NCBI GenBank assembly: GCA_024400295.1
Contig: JAKSNA010000021.1
Coordinates: 1 to 48,101 of the forward strand
Length of the DNA: 48,101 nucleotides
From: Bacteroidales bacterium
Lineage (GTDB): Bacteria > Bacteroidota > Bacteroidia > Bacteroidales > F082
Direction: 5' to 3'
The position numbers and the translations under genes were made by a program. The notes beneath the pieces were generated by a model. The model was not told the origin of the DNA. It ran no database searches and saw nothing but the letters and a program-made list of their open reading frames with translations. Position 1 is the stretch's first letter. Each line of letters begins with the position of its first letter. Below, one piece after another: positions 1-11,924 of this stretch.

Positions 1-1001
1 TGACAGGCGTGACAAAGTTCTCGCAGGTGAGCGTTTTCAGCGGCTTCAACCAGCCTGAAGACATCAGCATGAAGAGCGAGTTCGACGCGCTTTGCGGCAT
101 CACGAAAGACGAGCTTGTTGAATATTTCGACAGTGAGATAGCGGCGATGGCGGAGAAAAAGAAGTGCTCAAAGGAAGAGATGTACATCCGCCTCAAAAAA
201 CAGTACGACGGCTATCACTTCTCGGAAGAGATGCTCGACATCTTTAACCCGTACAGCGTCCTTAATGCATTGAACGACAAAAGTTTAGACGAGTATTGGT
301 TTGCGACAGGCACGCCGACGTACCTTGTGAAGCTGCTCGACCGCAACAAGACGAACATACAGGAGATACTGAACCGGCAGTACGAGAAGAGCTATTTCAT
401 GGATTACAAGGCAGACGCTGAAGACCCCTTGTCGATGATTTACCAGAGCGGATACCTGACGATAAAGGGCTATGAGAGTGTCGGCGGCACTTATTTCTAC
501 ACCTTGGATTTCCCGAATGTGGAGGTGAAAAAGGGCTTCGTTGCGCTGCTGGCCAACGACTATTTCAAGATGACCAACGTCCAGCAGCCCCTCGCCCTGA
601 CGATAAACAAGGCACTCATGCAGGGCCGCACGGACGACCTCCGCGACGAGCTGTCTTCATTCTTCGCCTCAATCCCCTACGACGCGAACTACCAGGAACG
701 CGCGTGGTGCTACGAGAGCCACTATCATTACACGTTTTATCTGATATTCAGACTATTATCCTGCTATACGACTTTGACTGAAAAAGAAAACTCAAGAGGT
801 AGAGCCGACATCATCGTTGAGACAAATGACTACGTTTACATCTTTGAATTTAAGTTAGACGGCACTGCTGCTGAAGCCTTGAAGCAGATTGACGACAAAG
901 GCTATGCCGAGCCTTACGCCGCGGATTCGAGGAAACTGTTTAAAATCGGTGTTGGTTTCTCAAGCGAAAAGAAGAATATCGACGAGTGGGAGGTGGTTTA
1001 G
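1..1001 (+). CDS. AAA-ATPase-like / PD-(D/E)XK nuclease family protein (3' part)
   Basis: The gene is cut by the window start: the frame is open from base 3 and reads T-G before the first possible GTG at 9, so that GTG is internal. The visible part reads TGVTKFSQVSVFSGFNQPED, typical of the end of the AAA-ATPase-like domain of a large Bacteroidota family. A helical middle section with a QYDGYHF motif follows. The C-terminal nuclease-like domain (PDDEXK_9 type) shows a RGRADI aspartate and an EFKLD (E-x-K) pair near positions 795-865, matching a PD-(D/E)XK active site. Members are usually about 520 residues, so roughly a third is missing. The biological role of the family is not established. 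The last 280 bases are visibly richer in A+T than the part before, which could reflect recombination among paralogues. Confidence 0.85.
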   Translation, partial: TGVTKFSQVSVFSGFNQPEDISMKSEFDALCGITKDELVEYFDSEIAAMAEKKKCSKEEMYIRLKKQYDGYHFSEEMLDIFNPYSVLNALNDKSLDEYWFATGTPTYLVKLLDRNKTNIQEILNRQYEKSYFMDYKADAEDPLSMIYQSGYLTIKGYESVGGTYFYTLDFPNVEVKKGFVALLANDYFKMTNVQQPLALTINKALMQGRTDDLRDELSSFFASIPYDANYQERAWCYESHYHYTFYLIFRLLSCYTTLTEKENSRGRADIIVETNDYVYIFEFKLDGTAAEALKQIDDKGYAEPYAADSRKLFKIGVGFSSEKKNIDEWEVV

Positions 1002-1260
1002 TTTTTAGTCCTTAGTCCTTAGTTTTTAGTTTTGGTGGTTGGGAGTTGGGAATGGAGTTGGCTGTCGCATTAAAAAACTCCACTCTCAACTCTTCACCCT
1101 CCAAACTCTCTTAACCCTCCTCTCTACTCTCTTAACGAAAAAATAACTTCACACTCAACTCTCAACACTTAAAACTCTCTTAACTCTCCTCTCTACTCTC
1201 TTAACGAAAAAATAACTCCACTCTCAACTCTTAACACTCCACACTTTATAAACTTTTTAC
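1002..1260. repeat. Intergenic repeat block: 69-bp tandem duplication plus imperfect hairpin
   Basis: No gene lies here. It begins with AGTCCTT/AGTTTTT-type short repeats (1005-1032). Two arms, about 1036-1059 and 1076-1099, are complementary if G-T pairs are allowed, ending in perfect GGAGTT/AACTCC, so the transcript could fold into a long hairpin. Two copies of a 69-bp unit follow (1106-1174 and 1175-1243), nearly identical and each holding CTCTTAACGAAAAAATAACT. All are built from CTCTTAAC/ACTCTCAAC words, the complement of the AGAGTTAA words seen in other spacers of this window. Confidence 0.8.
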
Positions 1261-1268
1261 TATTTTTG
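1261..1268 (+). promoter_or_regulatory. Bacteroidota -7 box (TATTTTTG) upstream of coaD
   Basis: TATTTTTG matches the Bacteroidota -7 consensus TAnnTTTG exactly and lies 29 bases before the coaD ATG. No clear -33 TTTG is seen at the usual distance. It follows directly on the repeat block. Confidence 0.6.
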
Positions 1269-1297
1269 CAGCCTGAAATTTCAAACAGACAATCGTG

Positions 1298-1777
1298 ATG
1301 AAAACAGCCATTTTCGCCGGATCGTTCGACCCCATAACGCGCGGTCACGAGAATATCGTCCTTAAGGCACTCCCGCTTTTTGACGAGATAATCATCTCAA
1401 TCGGCGTGAATATTAACAAGAAATATGAGTTCTCCCTCGAAGACAGAATCCGCTGGATAAAAAACACCTTCGCAAATTATGATAAAGTCAAAGTGGTTAA
1501 TTACGAAGGTCTTACAGTTGATTTCTGTAAGAAAATGAACGCAAGATACATCATACGCGGAATAAGAAACACCAACGATTTCGACTATGAAAACCTCATC
1601 GCCGAGACCAACAAACAACTTGCGCCGGAGATTGAGACGGTGTTCTTCGTGCCGGACCTTAACATGCGGTGCATCTCCTCGACGCTCGTGCGCGACATCA
1701 TGAAAAACGGCGGCGAAGTGTCGATGTTCGTGCCGGAAAAAGCGGGGTTTTATGAAAGAGCAGAGTTAAAAGAGTAA
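1298..1777 (+). CDS. coaD: Phosphopantetheine adenylyltransferase (CoaD)
   Basis: Transfers AMP from ATP to 4'-phosphopantetheine to give dephospho-CoA, the fourth step of coenzyme A synthesis, in the cytoplasm. The N-terminus MKTAIFAGSFDPITRGHENI carries the nucleotidyltransferase signature with the T/HxGH-like element (TRGH). The later RYIIRGIRN and the SSTLVRD segment are also typical. At 159 residues it equals the usual length. I chose ATG 1298; a GTG one codon earlier at 1295 is in frame but less likely. The final residues ELKE and the TAA stop are written by the AGAGTTAAAAGAGTAA repeat that continues into the spacer, so the extreme C-terminus is probably a recent addition. The neighbouring exported protein begins 30 bases downstream. 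Confidence 0.97.
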   Translation: MKTAIFAGSFDPITRGHENIVLKALPLFDEIIISIGVNINKKYEFSLEDRIRWIKNTFANYDKVKVVNYEGLTVDFCKKMNARYIIRGIRNTNDFDYENLIAETNKQLAPEIETVFFVPDLNMRCISSTLVRDIMKNGGEVSMFVPEKAGFYERAELKE

Positions 1778-1825
1778 AGTTAAAAGAGTAGAGTTAAAAG
1801 AGTGGAAATGAGAGTTAAGAGAGTC
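1762..1825 (+). repeat. AGAGTTAA-type repeat spanning coaD stop and next gene's start
   Basis: Repeats of AGAGTTAAA / AGAGTAAAGTTAAA run from inside the last codons of coaD, across its TAA stop (1775-1777) and the spacer, to the ATG at 1808. They continue into the next gene, whose first codons are AGAGTTAAGAGAGT. The same word family occurs at 6584-6618, 12491-12560, 33031-33060 and 34887-34920. Confidence 0.8.
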
Positions 1826-3184
1826 TTTTGCACCTTGTTGCTGCTGATGCCGCTGATGCTGCCGGCGCAGGGTGTTTCAATAGCCGGCAAGACAAACAAA
1901 CCCCATGCCTTGGTGCGGCTGCTGACATACGACGACATGTTTTCGTTTGAACAGAAAACCGCCGCCGTGACTCACTCCGACGAAAACGGGAGGTTCGCGC
2001 TGAACGCTGACATCAAAGAGATTACGCCTGCACAGATTGCCGTCAACCTCGACCGCGTGGATCTGGTGCTGACACCTTCCGGCAACTATGACATCGAGGT
2101 CTTTGTGCCAGAGAAAAAACACGACGCTTCATTTTTTGAACAGGAGAAACCGTCACTGAAAATAAATTCCGCCGAAGACAACGGCCTGATGAGACAACTC
2201 ATTGCAACTGAGTCATTTATAAATGATTTTGTCTATGAGAATATGAACGCGATATATCGCGGCAGAAAGGCTTATCTCATTGATACACTGCAAAATAGAA
2301 TCAATAAGACTGTCGCGAAAAACAGGAACGCTTTTGTTGACGGTTTCGTGAAATATAAATTAGCCTCCGTCAGGATGGCGGTCGTCTCGGGCGGGGCGAA
2401 GAAAATCATCTCGCAATATTTTGACAACCAGCCTGTTCTGTATTCGCAAAGTGCATATATGGAGCTTTTCAGCGAGGCTTTCGAGGGCTATTTCAAAAGC
2501 CGTGAGTTCAACAGTCATGAATTTGCGGAAGCGCTGTTTTCGGGCTACGGAAAATTCTCGGATTATCTGAAAAAGAATGACTTCATGGCGAGGAATCCCC
2601 AGCTCGCCGAACTTGTCATCATGAAATATCTTTGCGAAATTTATTTTGAAAACCAAGAACGGAAGACCGTCGCAACGGAATATCTGAATGCGATAGGCAA
2701 ATCGTCCAAGTATTTGAAAAACAAGCTGGTGGCATCAGATGTCCTGGCAAGACTCCAACGGCTGTCGTACGACACCGAAGCACCTTCGTTCTCGCTCAAA
2801 AATGAAGATGGCGAGGTGGTCAGCCTGTCTGATTATCAGGATAAAATGGTGCTTCTGCAGTTCGTTGACAGGGTGTCGGACATGACAAGCCGTCAGTTTG
2901 AGGCTCTGAACGTGCTGCAACATCAGTGGGGCGACACAATAGCAGTCGTGACAATTGCGACAAAGGAGTCGTTCGACGATTTCAAGGAGCTGTTCTACGA
3001 CAAATGGTATGAATGGCAGCTGCTCAACCTCGGCGATGACATGCTGCTTTGGGAGAAATATAGTGTCAGGACAAGTCCTGAATACGTGATAATCAAGAAG
3101 AAAGGCCGCATCGGAATGGCACCGGCACCAGCGCCCGACCATTATTTGGACTATCACGTCAGACGGATTTCAAGATACAATTGA
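1808..3184 (+). CDS. Exported protein with C-terminal thioredoxin-like domain lacking CXXC
   Basis: The 458-residue product starts with a Sec signal peptide (basic MRVKRV, then a leucine/methionine-rich core, cut near PAQG). A short beta-rich domain follows (about residues 24-105, resembling the DUF4369 or carboxypeptidase-regulatory-like regions that precede thioredoxin domains in Bacteroidota), then a long helical region. The C-terminal part from about residue 318 begins APSFSLKNEDGEVVSLSDYQ, the hallmark of TlpA/AhpC-type thioredoxin folds. The CXXC that should follow the first beta strand is replaced by a stretch reading VDRVSDMTSRQF, so redox activity by the usual mechanism is unlikely. 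It may serve as a binding or scaffold domain in the periplasm. ATG 1808 was preferred to the in-frame GTG at 1802 because it gives a clean signal peptide. Confidence 0.75.
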   Translation: MRVKRVFCTLLLLMPLMLPAQGVSIAGKTNKPHALVRLLTYDDMFSFEQKTAAVTHSDENGRFALNADIKEITPAQIAVNLDRVDLVLTPSGNYDIEVFVPEKKHDASFFEQEKPSLKINSAEDNGLMRQLIATESFINDFVYENMNAIYRGRKAYLIDTLQNRINKTVAKNRNAFVDGFVKYKLASVRMAVVSGGAKKIISQYFDNQPVLYSQSAYMELFSEAFEGYFKSREFNSHEFAEALFSGYGKFSDYLKKNDFMARNPQLAELVIMKYLCEIYFENQERKTVATEYLNAIGKSSKYLKNKLVASDVLARLQRLSYDTEAPSFSLKNEDGEVVSLSDYQDKMVLLQFVDRVSDMTSRQFEALNVLQHQWGDTIAVVTIATKESFDDFKELFYDKWYEWQLLNLGDDMLLWEKYSVRTSPEYVIIKKKGRIGMAPAPAPDHYLDYHVRRISRYN

Positions 3185-3223
3185 TTTTCGGAAAAAATCC
3201 ATTTTATATATAAAAAAAATAAG

Positions 3224-3231
3224 TATCTTTG
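3224..3231 (+). promoter_or_regulatory. -7 box (TATCTTTG) upstream of secA
   Basis: TATCTTTG followed by CGC is an exact TAnnTTTG match 57 bases before the secA ATG, implying a leader of about 50 bases. The same eight bases form the -7 box of the tRNA-Asp and rRNA promoters at the other end of the window. The region before it is A+T-rich. Confidence 0.6.
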
Positions 3232-3288
3232 CGCAACTTTTGGAAACGGAAGTTGTTTTTTTGTAATCGTTTATTAATACTGAAAAAT

Positions 3289-6579
<3,291 letters not shown>

Positions 6580-6583
6580 TTTT

Positions 6584-6618
6584 GGTTAAAAGTTAAAAGA
6601 GTAAAGTTAAAAGAGTGA
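6584..6618 (+). repeat. AGTTAAAAGAG repeat before the first patatin gene
   Basis: Three copies of a GTTAAAAG word (GGTTAAAAGTTAAAAGAG, then AAAGTTAAAAGAG) fill the spacer between the secA stop and the next gene. An AAAGGAG sequence at 6621-6627 follows, one of the few Shine-Dalgarno-like sites in the window, 10 bases before ATG 6638. Confidence 0.75.
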
Positions 6619-6637
6619 TAAAAGGAGATAATTGGTT

Positions 6638-8914
6638 ATGGGAAAATTGAGGTTGGCAATTGTCATTCTTGCCGGCATGTTTCTGTGTCAGGGCGCGGCG
6701 GCGCAAGAGGTTTACGAAGTGGCAAGGAATGCCGGTGATACCGTGTTGCACCGTCCGAAGGTGGGAGTGGTGATGAGTGGTGGTGGCGCGAAAGGCTTTG
6801 CCCACATCAGGGCGTTGAAGGCCATAGAAGAGGCCGGCATCCCGATTGACTACATCGCGGGAACCAGCATGGGGTCCATCATCGGCGGACTCTACGCCGT
6901 CGGCTATGACCCAGATATGATGGAGGAACTCACGACGCATCAGGACTGGGGGCTGATTATCATGGACAAGGTGCCGCGTAGGTATATGTCGCTCGACAAC
7001 CGCTTCAACAAACGCAACTATTGGCTGAAGCTCCCGATTGTGGACGGCAAAATCCATCTCAAGAGCTCGGTCGTTGACGGCGTTTACGTGAACATGCTGC
7101 TCACCCGGCTGACGCTCCCTGCTTACAAACACCGTGACTTCAACAACCTGTCGGTCCCGTTTTTCTGTGTCGCGACCGACATGACGACTGCCGACCCCGT
7201 CATCTGGGAGAGTGGCTCCATTGCCCGAGCAATACGCTCAAGCATGTCGATACCGTTCCTCTTCGCACCAGTGGAACACGGCGACCGGCTGCTGTGTGAC
7301 GGCGGACTGCTCAACAACTTCCCGGTCAGGCTGATGCGCGAGAAAGGCGCTGACATAGTCATCGGCATCGACCTTGAGATGGACTATATCGAGAAGGAGA
7401 AACTCAACAACTCACTCAAGATCCTCGAACGACTCATCGCTGTCGTGTCACAGCATGAAAGCAACAAGGCCCGTGAGGAATGTGACATTCTTATAAGACC
7501 AGACATCGGCAATGCGAACATGCTGTCGTTCAACGATTTCAGCCCAATCTTGAAATGCGGGGAAGAGGCCGGCAAGGTTCATGAGATGGAGCTCAAGGCA
7601 CTGGCCGACTCGCTACAGGCCATCGAACCGTTCGAGATAAAACGGCCGCACGTCAAGCCACTCGACTCGGTCTTCATCGCAAGCGTGGAAGTCGAAGGCG
7701 TCGGACCGAAAGACACCGAAAACATCAAATCAACGTTCGACGATGATCTTCCGAAAATGTTCCCTGTCGATGAGATAGAGGAACTGATAGTAAGAAACTA
7801 TTCCACCGGCTATTATTCGGATATGTGGTACGAGGTGAAGCCGTCCGCCGAGGGCAATATCCTCGTGGTGCATTGCAAGACAAACAGCTACCAGACCATC
7901 GGCGTGACCGCACATTATGACAACAACTACAGGATGCAGATGCTTGTCAATTATTCGATGATGTACGTCTCCAAGAAATTCAAGAGGAGAACACTTAACA
8001 TCGACGCATGTATAGCCGAACACCCGTACCTGAGGGCTAATTACAAGCTGCACCCTAACAACACCATCCGTTTCGGGACAGAGCTGACGGCGATGCTTCT
8101 GAAAGTTGACAAACACGGCATCGACAAGTCAGTCAATAATATGTGGTCAACACAGGACAACAAGCTTGACTTGTTCATGCAGGTGGTGCCAGACAGAAAC
8201 CAGCAGTTCAGCATCGGGCTGGTCGGTGCGTATTCCCAGATAAAATCGAGGATGTCGCTTGAGAACACCGTTGACCCTGACATCGTTGATTTGAGTCAGT
8301 ATTCCGCCAAACAGATATACAGGTACGATTTTTACCCGCACGCATACGCCCGTTATTTCTTCAACAATGAGGACGATGCCGACTTTGCGAGGAGGGGGTG
8401 GAACATCGACTTACAGGCCAAGTATATATTATATAAGGTAGGGACGGATTACAAGTACCCGTATTTCGCGATCAAGGCTGACGTGAACAAGGCTTTCCCT
8501 ATTGGCAGGAAGCAGTCGATCAGACTCGGTGCAGTCGGGGCGATGCCTCTTCTCGTGGAGAACCTGCCGTGGTATTACGGCATTGCCGTCGGCGGACAGT
8601 CGAAGATGAGGTACATGGATAATTTAATACCTTTCACCGGACTCCCGTTCGTCAGCGACATATATGACTATATAGGTTTCGTCAAGGCATCATGGTATTG
8701 GAACATCTACAAGGGGTTATACACGCAGGTCAACTGTGACTTCGGTTCGATGACCGACAGACTGAACCGATGGTTCAAGGACGGCTCTTATATCTTGGGT
8801 GCAGGTCTGGCTGTCGGCTACAAGACACCGGTAGGGCCAGTTGAGATACAGATATCAAAGAGCAACGTGGTGAAAAATCCTATAATGTACATTAACATTG
8901 GATTCTGGTTTTAA
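6638..8914 (+). CDS. Patatin-like phospholipase with POTRA and outer-membrane barrel (type Vd secretion), copy 1
   Basis: A signal peptide (ending near GAAAQ) leads to a patatin domain with oxyanion-hole motif GGGAKG (residues 48-53), nucleophile elbow GTSMG (serine 77) and catalytic aspartate in DGG (Asp221). All parts of the Ser-Asp dyad are present, so lipid acyl hydrolase activity is expected. After about residue 340 a POTRA-like segment (VFIASVEVEGVG) is followed by a beta-rich region ending in GFWF; the terminal phenylalanine is the usual BAM recognition signal. This order (patatin, POTRA, barrel) is that of type Vd autotransporters such as PlpD and FplA. ATG 6638 was chosen over the in-frame TTG at 6632 because of the AAAGGAG site. 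The next gene, starting after a 3-base gap, is a close paralogue. Confidence 0.9.
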   Translation: MGKLRLAIVILAGMFLCQGAAAQEVYEVARNAGDTVLHRPKVGVVMSGGGAKGFAHIRALKAIEEAGIPIDYIAGTSMGSIIGGLYAVGYDPDMMEELTTHQDWGLIIMDKVPRRYMSLDNRFNKRNYWLKLPIVDGKIHLKSSVVDGVYVNMLLTRLTLPAYKHRDFNNLSVPFFCVATDMTTADPVIWESGSIARAIRSSMSIPFLFAPVEHGDRLLCDGGLLNNFPVRLMREKGADIVIGIDLEMDYIEKEKLNNSLKILERLIAVVSQHESNKAREECDILIRPDIGNANMLSFNDFSPILKCGEEAGKVHEMELKALADSLQAIEPFEIKRPHVKPLDSVFIASVEVEGVGPKDTENIKSTFDDDLPKMFPVDEIEELIVRNYSTGYYSDMWYEVKPSAEGNILVVHCKTNSYQTIGVTAHYDNNYRMQMLVNYSMMYVSKKFKRRTLNIDACIAEHPYLRANYKLHPNNTIRFGTELTAMLLKVDKHGIDKSVNNMWSTQDNKLDLFMQVVPDRNQQFSIGLVGAYSQIKSRMSLENTVDPDIVDLSQYSAKQIYRYDFYPHAYARYFFNNEDDADFARRGWNIDLQAKYILYKVGTDYKYPYFAIKADVNKAFPIGRKQSIRLGAVGAMPLLVENLPWYYGIAVGGQSKMRYMDNLIPFTGLPFVSDIYDYIGFVKASWYWNIYKGLYTQVNCDFGSMTDRLNRWFKDGSYILGAGLAVGYKTPVGPVEIQISKSNVVKNPIMYINIGFWF

Positions 8915-8917
8915 ATT

Positions 8918-11170
8918 ATGAGAGTAAGCGGTCGTGTTAATATAATGTGTGCTGTCGTCCTGATTTTTGCAGGAATGCTGACGGTAAAGGCAGAGTCTCA
9001 TGGCAGCGAACCCGCCGGAGATACCATTATGATAAACCCCTCCCGTCGTCCTCGTGTCGGTGTGGTACTGTGTGGCGGGGGTGCCAAGGGCTTCGCGCAT
9101 ATCAGGATCCTGAAAAAGATAGAAGAAGCTGGAATCCCGATCGACTATATCGCCGGCACAAGCATAGGCTCCATCATCGGCGGCTTGTACGCCGTGGGAT
9201 ATGACCCTGACATGATGGAGAAACTCGTCAGGGAACAGGATTGGAACACAATTATCTATGATGAGATACCCGACAGGCTGAAGCCTATAGAACAGAAGAT
9301 GGAGACTTCGAATTATATAACCACCATGCCGATCAAGAAAGGCAAGGTCAAGGTGGGGGAGTCGTTCGTTGACGGCGTGTGCGTGAACCTGCTGTTGAGC
9401 CGCTTGATGCTTCCGGCAAAGGGTATCAGAGACTATTCCAAACTGCCGGTGCCGTTCTTCTGCATCGCCACTGACGTTGAAAACGCCTGCGAGTATGAGA
9501 TTACAAGCGGAAACCTGTCACGCTCAATAAGGGCGAGCATGGCGATACCGTTCTTCTTCAAGCCGGTAAGATACGACGGACGCATGCTCGTCGATGGCGG
9601 CATGGTGAATAATTTCCCCGTCAGAAACATGGAGGAGAAAGGCTTGGACATAATCATCGGCATCGACCTTGAGGATTACAATGTCACCGCCGAAAACATC
9701 GACAATTCGCTGAGTATGTTCACAAACATGATGAATCTCTCTTCGCTCGAACAGACAGAATACGGGAGAAGCCATTGTGATGTGTATATCCGTCCGAATA
9801 TGCATGGACGCAACATGATGTCATTTAATGACTTCGACTCGATACTCATCTATGGTGAACAGGCTGCCGAGCTGATGTTCCCGAAGTTGAAACGGCTCGG
9901 AGACTCAATCAATGCCATTGGAGGCCCCACGCTCAAGAGACCCCACACGCAGCCTGTCGATTCTTTGTATATCAGTGACATTAAGGTTGAAGGCTTGAAA
10001 GACAACAATGACCCTTATATCAGGAGAGAGTTCGGCAAGGTCTTTCCACGGGTCATGAGTGTTGATGAAATCGAAGAAGTCATACTTCACCTCAAGGCAT
10101 CGGGCTTTTACACCGACTTGTGGTATGAAACCGATGATGACCCGGACGGCGGAGTGCTGTTGACGCTGCATTGCGCCGAGACGAGCAACCAGTCGTTTTC
10201 TTTTGACATCCATTATGATAATGATTACGGAATCGGCGCTTTGGTGAACTATTCGCTGTCAGGTCGTGGAAACAGATTCAAACGAGGCTCGGTGAACGTT
10301 GACGTGAACATCGCTGAAAGTCCGTATATCAGAGCGAGGATTAACAAACGCGACGGGAGAACATTCCGCTACGGGACCGAACTCTATGCCGGATACTTGA
10401 AGATCAATCAGTATGACAAGTCAAAAGTGAGCAGCTCGTACGGCATCCAAAATGACAAGTTGGACATCTTCGCGCAGCTGACCACATCGTACGTGCAGTC
10501 GTTTAAATTCGGCGCTGCCGGAGAACTTTTCCACATAACTGACAGGGTAGGGGATGTCGGACTGGATAATGGTTATGAGTTCTATCCGTATATTTACGTG
10601 AATTATTATCTTAATACGGAAGACCTTACAACTTTCGTGAGGAAAGGCTGGATGGCCGACGTCACGGCGAAGTGTATCTTTTATGAAGGCGTTTTCAGTA
10701 CGGCCAGAAGCCTGCCTGCATGGTCGCTCCAGGCAGATTTCATCAAGACAATAGCATTGTCGGAGAGACATTCACTGAAAATCGGCGCCGCGGTGGACAC
10801 GAAGATAGGAAATACAAAATTGCCGCTGCCATATAAGTTCTATATCGGCGGACAGTCGAAAATGAGGTATTTAGATAACATCGTGGCCTTTGACGGCTTT
10901 AATTTCATAGAGGGTGTAACAGACCACATCTCGTTTGGCAAACTGGCGTGGCAGTGGAATTTCTATAAGGGATTGTACAGCATTGTGAGCTGTAACGCAG
11001 GTTTTATGAATGACGACTATGACAAATGGTTCAACCGCGACAGCTTTATCATTGGCGCCGGCCTGACCATCGGACTGAAGACCTTCGCCGGCCCGATAGA
11101 GGTCAGCCTGATGGGGTCAAACACAAATAAGGATCCGGTCGGCTTTATCAATGTCGGCTATTGGTTTTGA
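8918..11170 (+). CDS. Patatin-like phospholipase with POTRA and outer-membrane barrel (type Vd secretion), copy 2
   Basis: The 750-residue product has the same plan as the gene before it: signal peptide (to about residue 26), GGGAKG oxyanion motif (53-58), GTSIG nucleophile elbow (Ser82), DGG aspartate (Asp226), a POTRA-like stretch (SLYISDIKVEGLKDN) and a C-terminal barrel ending GYWF. Long runs near the active site are identical in the two proteins (GIPIDYIAGTS, GSIIGGLYAVGYDPDMME), while the barrels have diverged more. This fits tandem duplication followed by divergence on the exposed side. It is only 3 bases from the upstream stop, so the pair is almost certainly co-transcribed. pyrH follows after 17 bases and may share the transcript. 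Confidence 0.9.
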   Translation: MRVSGRVNIMCAVVLIFAGMLTVKAESHGSEPAGDTIMINPSRRPRVGVVLCGGGAKGFAHIRILKKIEEAGIPIDYIAGTSIGSIIGGLYAVGYDPDMMEKLVREQDWNTIIYDEIPDRLKPIEQKMETSNYITTMPIKKGKVKVGESFVDGVCVNLLLSRLMLPAKGIRDYSKLPVPFFCIATDVENACEYEITSGNLSRSIRASMAIPFFFKPVRYDGRMLVDGGMVNNFPVRNMEEKGLDIIIGIDLEDYNVTAENIDNSLSMFTNMMNLSSLEQTEYGRSHCDVYIRPNMHGRNMMSFNDFDSILIYGEQAAELMFPKLKRLGDSINAIGGPTLKRPHTQPVDSLYISDIKVEGLKDNNDPYIRREFGKVFPRVMSVDEIEEVILHLKASGFYTDLWYETDDDPDGGVLLTLHCAETSNQSFSFDIHYDNDYGIGALVNYSLSGRGNRFKRGSVNVDVNIAESPYIRARINKRDGRTFRYGTELYAGYLKINQYDKSKVSSSYGIQNDKLDIFAQLTTSYVQSFKFGAAGELFHITDRVGDVGLDNGYEFYPYIYVNYYLNTEDLTTFVRKGWMADVTAKCIFYEGVFSTARSLPAWSLQADFIKTIALSERHSLKIGAAVDTKIGNTKLPLPYKFYIGGQSKMRYLDNIVAFDGFNFIEGVTDHISFGKLAWQWNFYKGLYSIVSCNAGFMNDDYDKWFNRDSFIIGAGLTIGLKTFAGPIEVSLMGSNTNKDPVGFINVGYWF

Positions 11171-11187
11171 TTAAAATTTTTTCAGAT

Positions 11188-11904
11188 ATGAAGTATAAAA
11201 GAGTATTACTTAAACTTAGTGGTGAGGCTTTGATGGGTGAGCAGCAATATGGCATTGACCCTCAGAGACTTGATGATTACACAGAAGAGATAGCATCGGC
11301 CGTGAGAGCCGGCGCGCAGATTGGCATCGTTATCGGTGGCGGCAACATCTTCCGCGGCCTGCAGGGGGCGTCGAAGGGCTTTGACAGAGTGTATGGCGAT
11401 GAAATGGGAATGCTTGCAACTGTCATCAACAGCCTTGCGCTACAGTCGTCGCTGAGTCAGAAAGGCATCAAGACGGTGCTGCTTTCGGGCATAGGCATCG
11501 ACAAGATCGCAGAGCTGATGAGCGGCCCCAAAGCCATCGGCTATCTTGAGCAAGGCTATGTCGTCATCATCGGCGGCGGCACAGGCAACCCTTATTTCAC
11601 AACCGACACCGGCTCGACGTTGAGAGCCATCGAGATCAAGGCTGACATCATCCTCAAGGGCACACGCGTCGATGGGATATACACCGCCGACCCGGAGAAA
11701 GACCCGAAGGCGAAGAAATTCGAAAGAATCACATACACGGAAGCTTACGAGAAAAACCTCAAGATCATGGACCTCACGGCCTTCACGATGTGCAAGGAAA
11801 ACAACATGCCGATGCTCGTGTTCAACATGAACGAAAAAGGTAACCTCACAAAAGTCCTCAAAGGCGAAAACATTGGAACACTCGTTACAAATGATATTAA
11901 GTAA
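11188..11904 (+). CDS. pyrH: UMP kinase (PyrH)
   Basis: Phosphorylates UMP to UDP in pyrimidine nucleotide synthesis; cytoplasmic, of the amino-acid-kinase fold. The start MKYKRVLLKLSGEALMG, the glycine-rich IGIVIGGGNIFRG and the TSTD-like nucleotide region near DTGSTLRAIEIKAD are typical. The 238-residue length matches the family. ATG 11188 is chosen; an in-frame GTG at 11161 would overlap the upstream gene. frr follows after 20 bases, the common pyrH-frr pairing (tsf and rpsB are not next to them here). Confidence 0.97.
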   Translation: MKYKRVLLKLSGEALMGEQQYGIDPQRLDDYTEEIASAVRAGAQIGIVIGGGNIFRGLQGASKGFDRVYGDEMGMLATVINSLALQSSLSQKGIKTVLLSGIGIDKIAELMSGPKAIGYLEQGYVVIIGGGTGNPYFTTDTGSTLRAIEIKADIILKGTRVDGIYTADPEKDPKAKKFERITYTEAYEKNLKIMDLTAFTMCKENNMPMLVFNMNEKGNLTKVLKGENIGTLVTNDIK

Positions 11905-11924
11905 AAACTGACAATCAAGTAATT

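Noticed and set aside
1106..1243. Tandem repeats that could suggest a CRISPR array
   Set aside because: Only two abutting 69-bp units, no unique spacers between conserved repeats, and no cas genes nearby.
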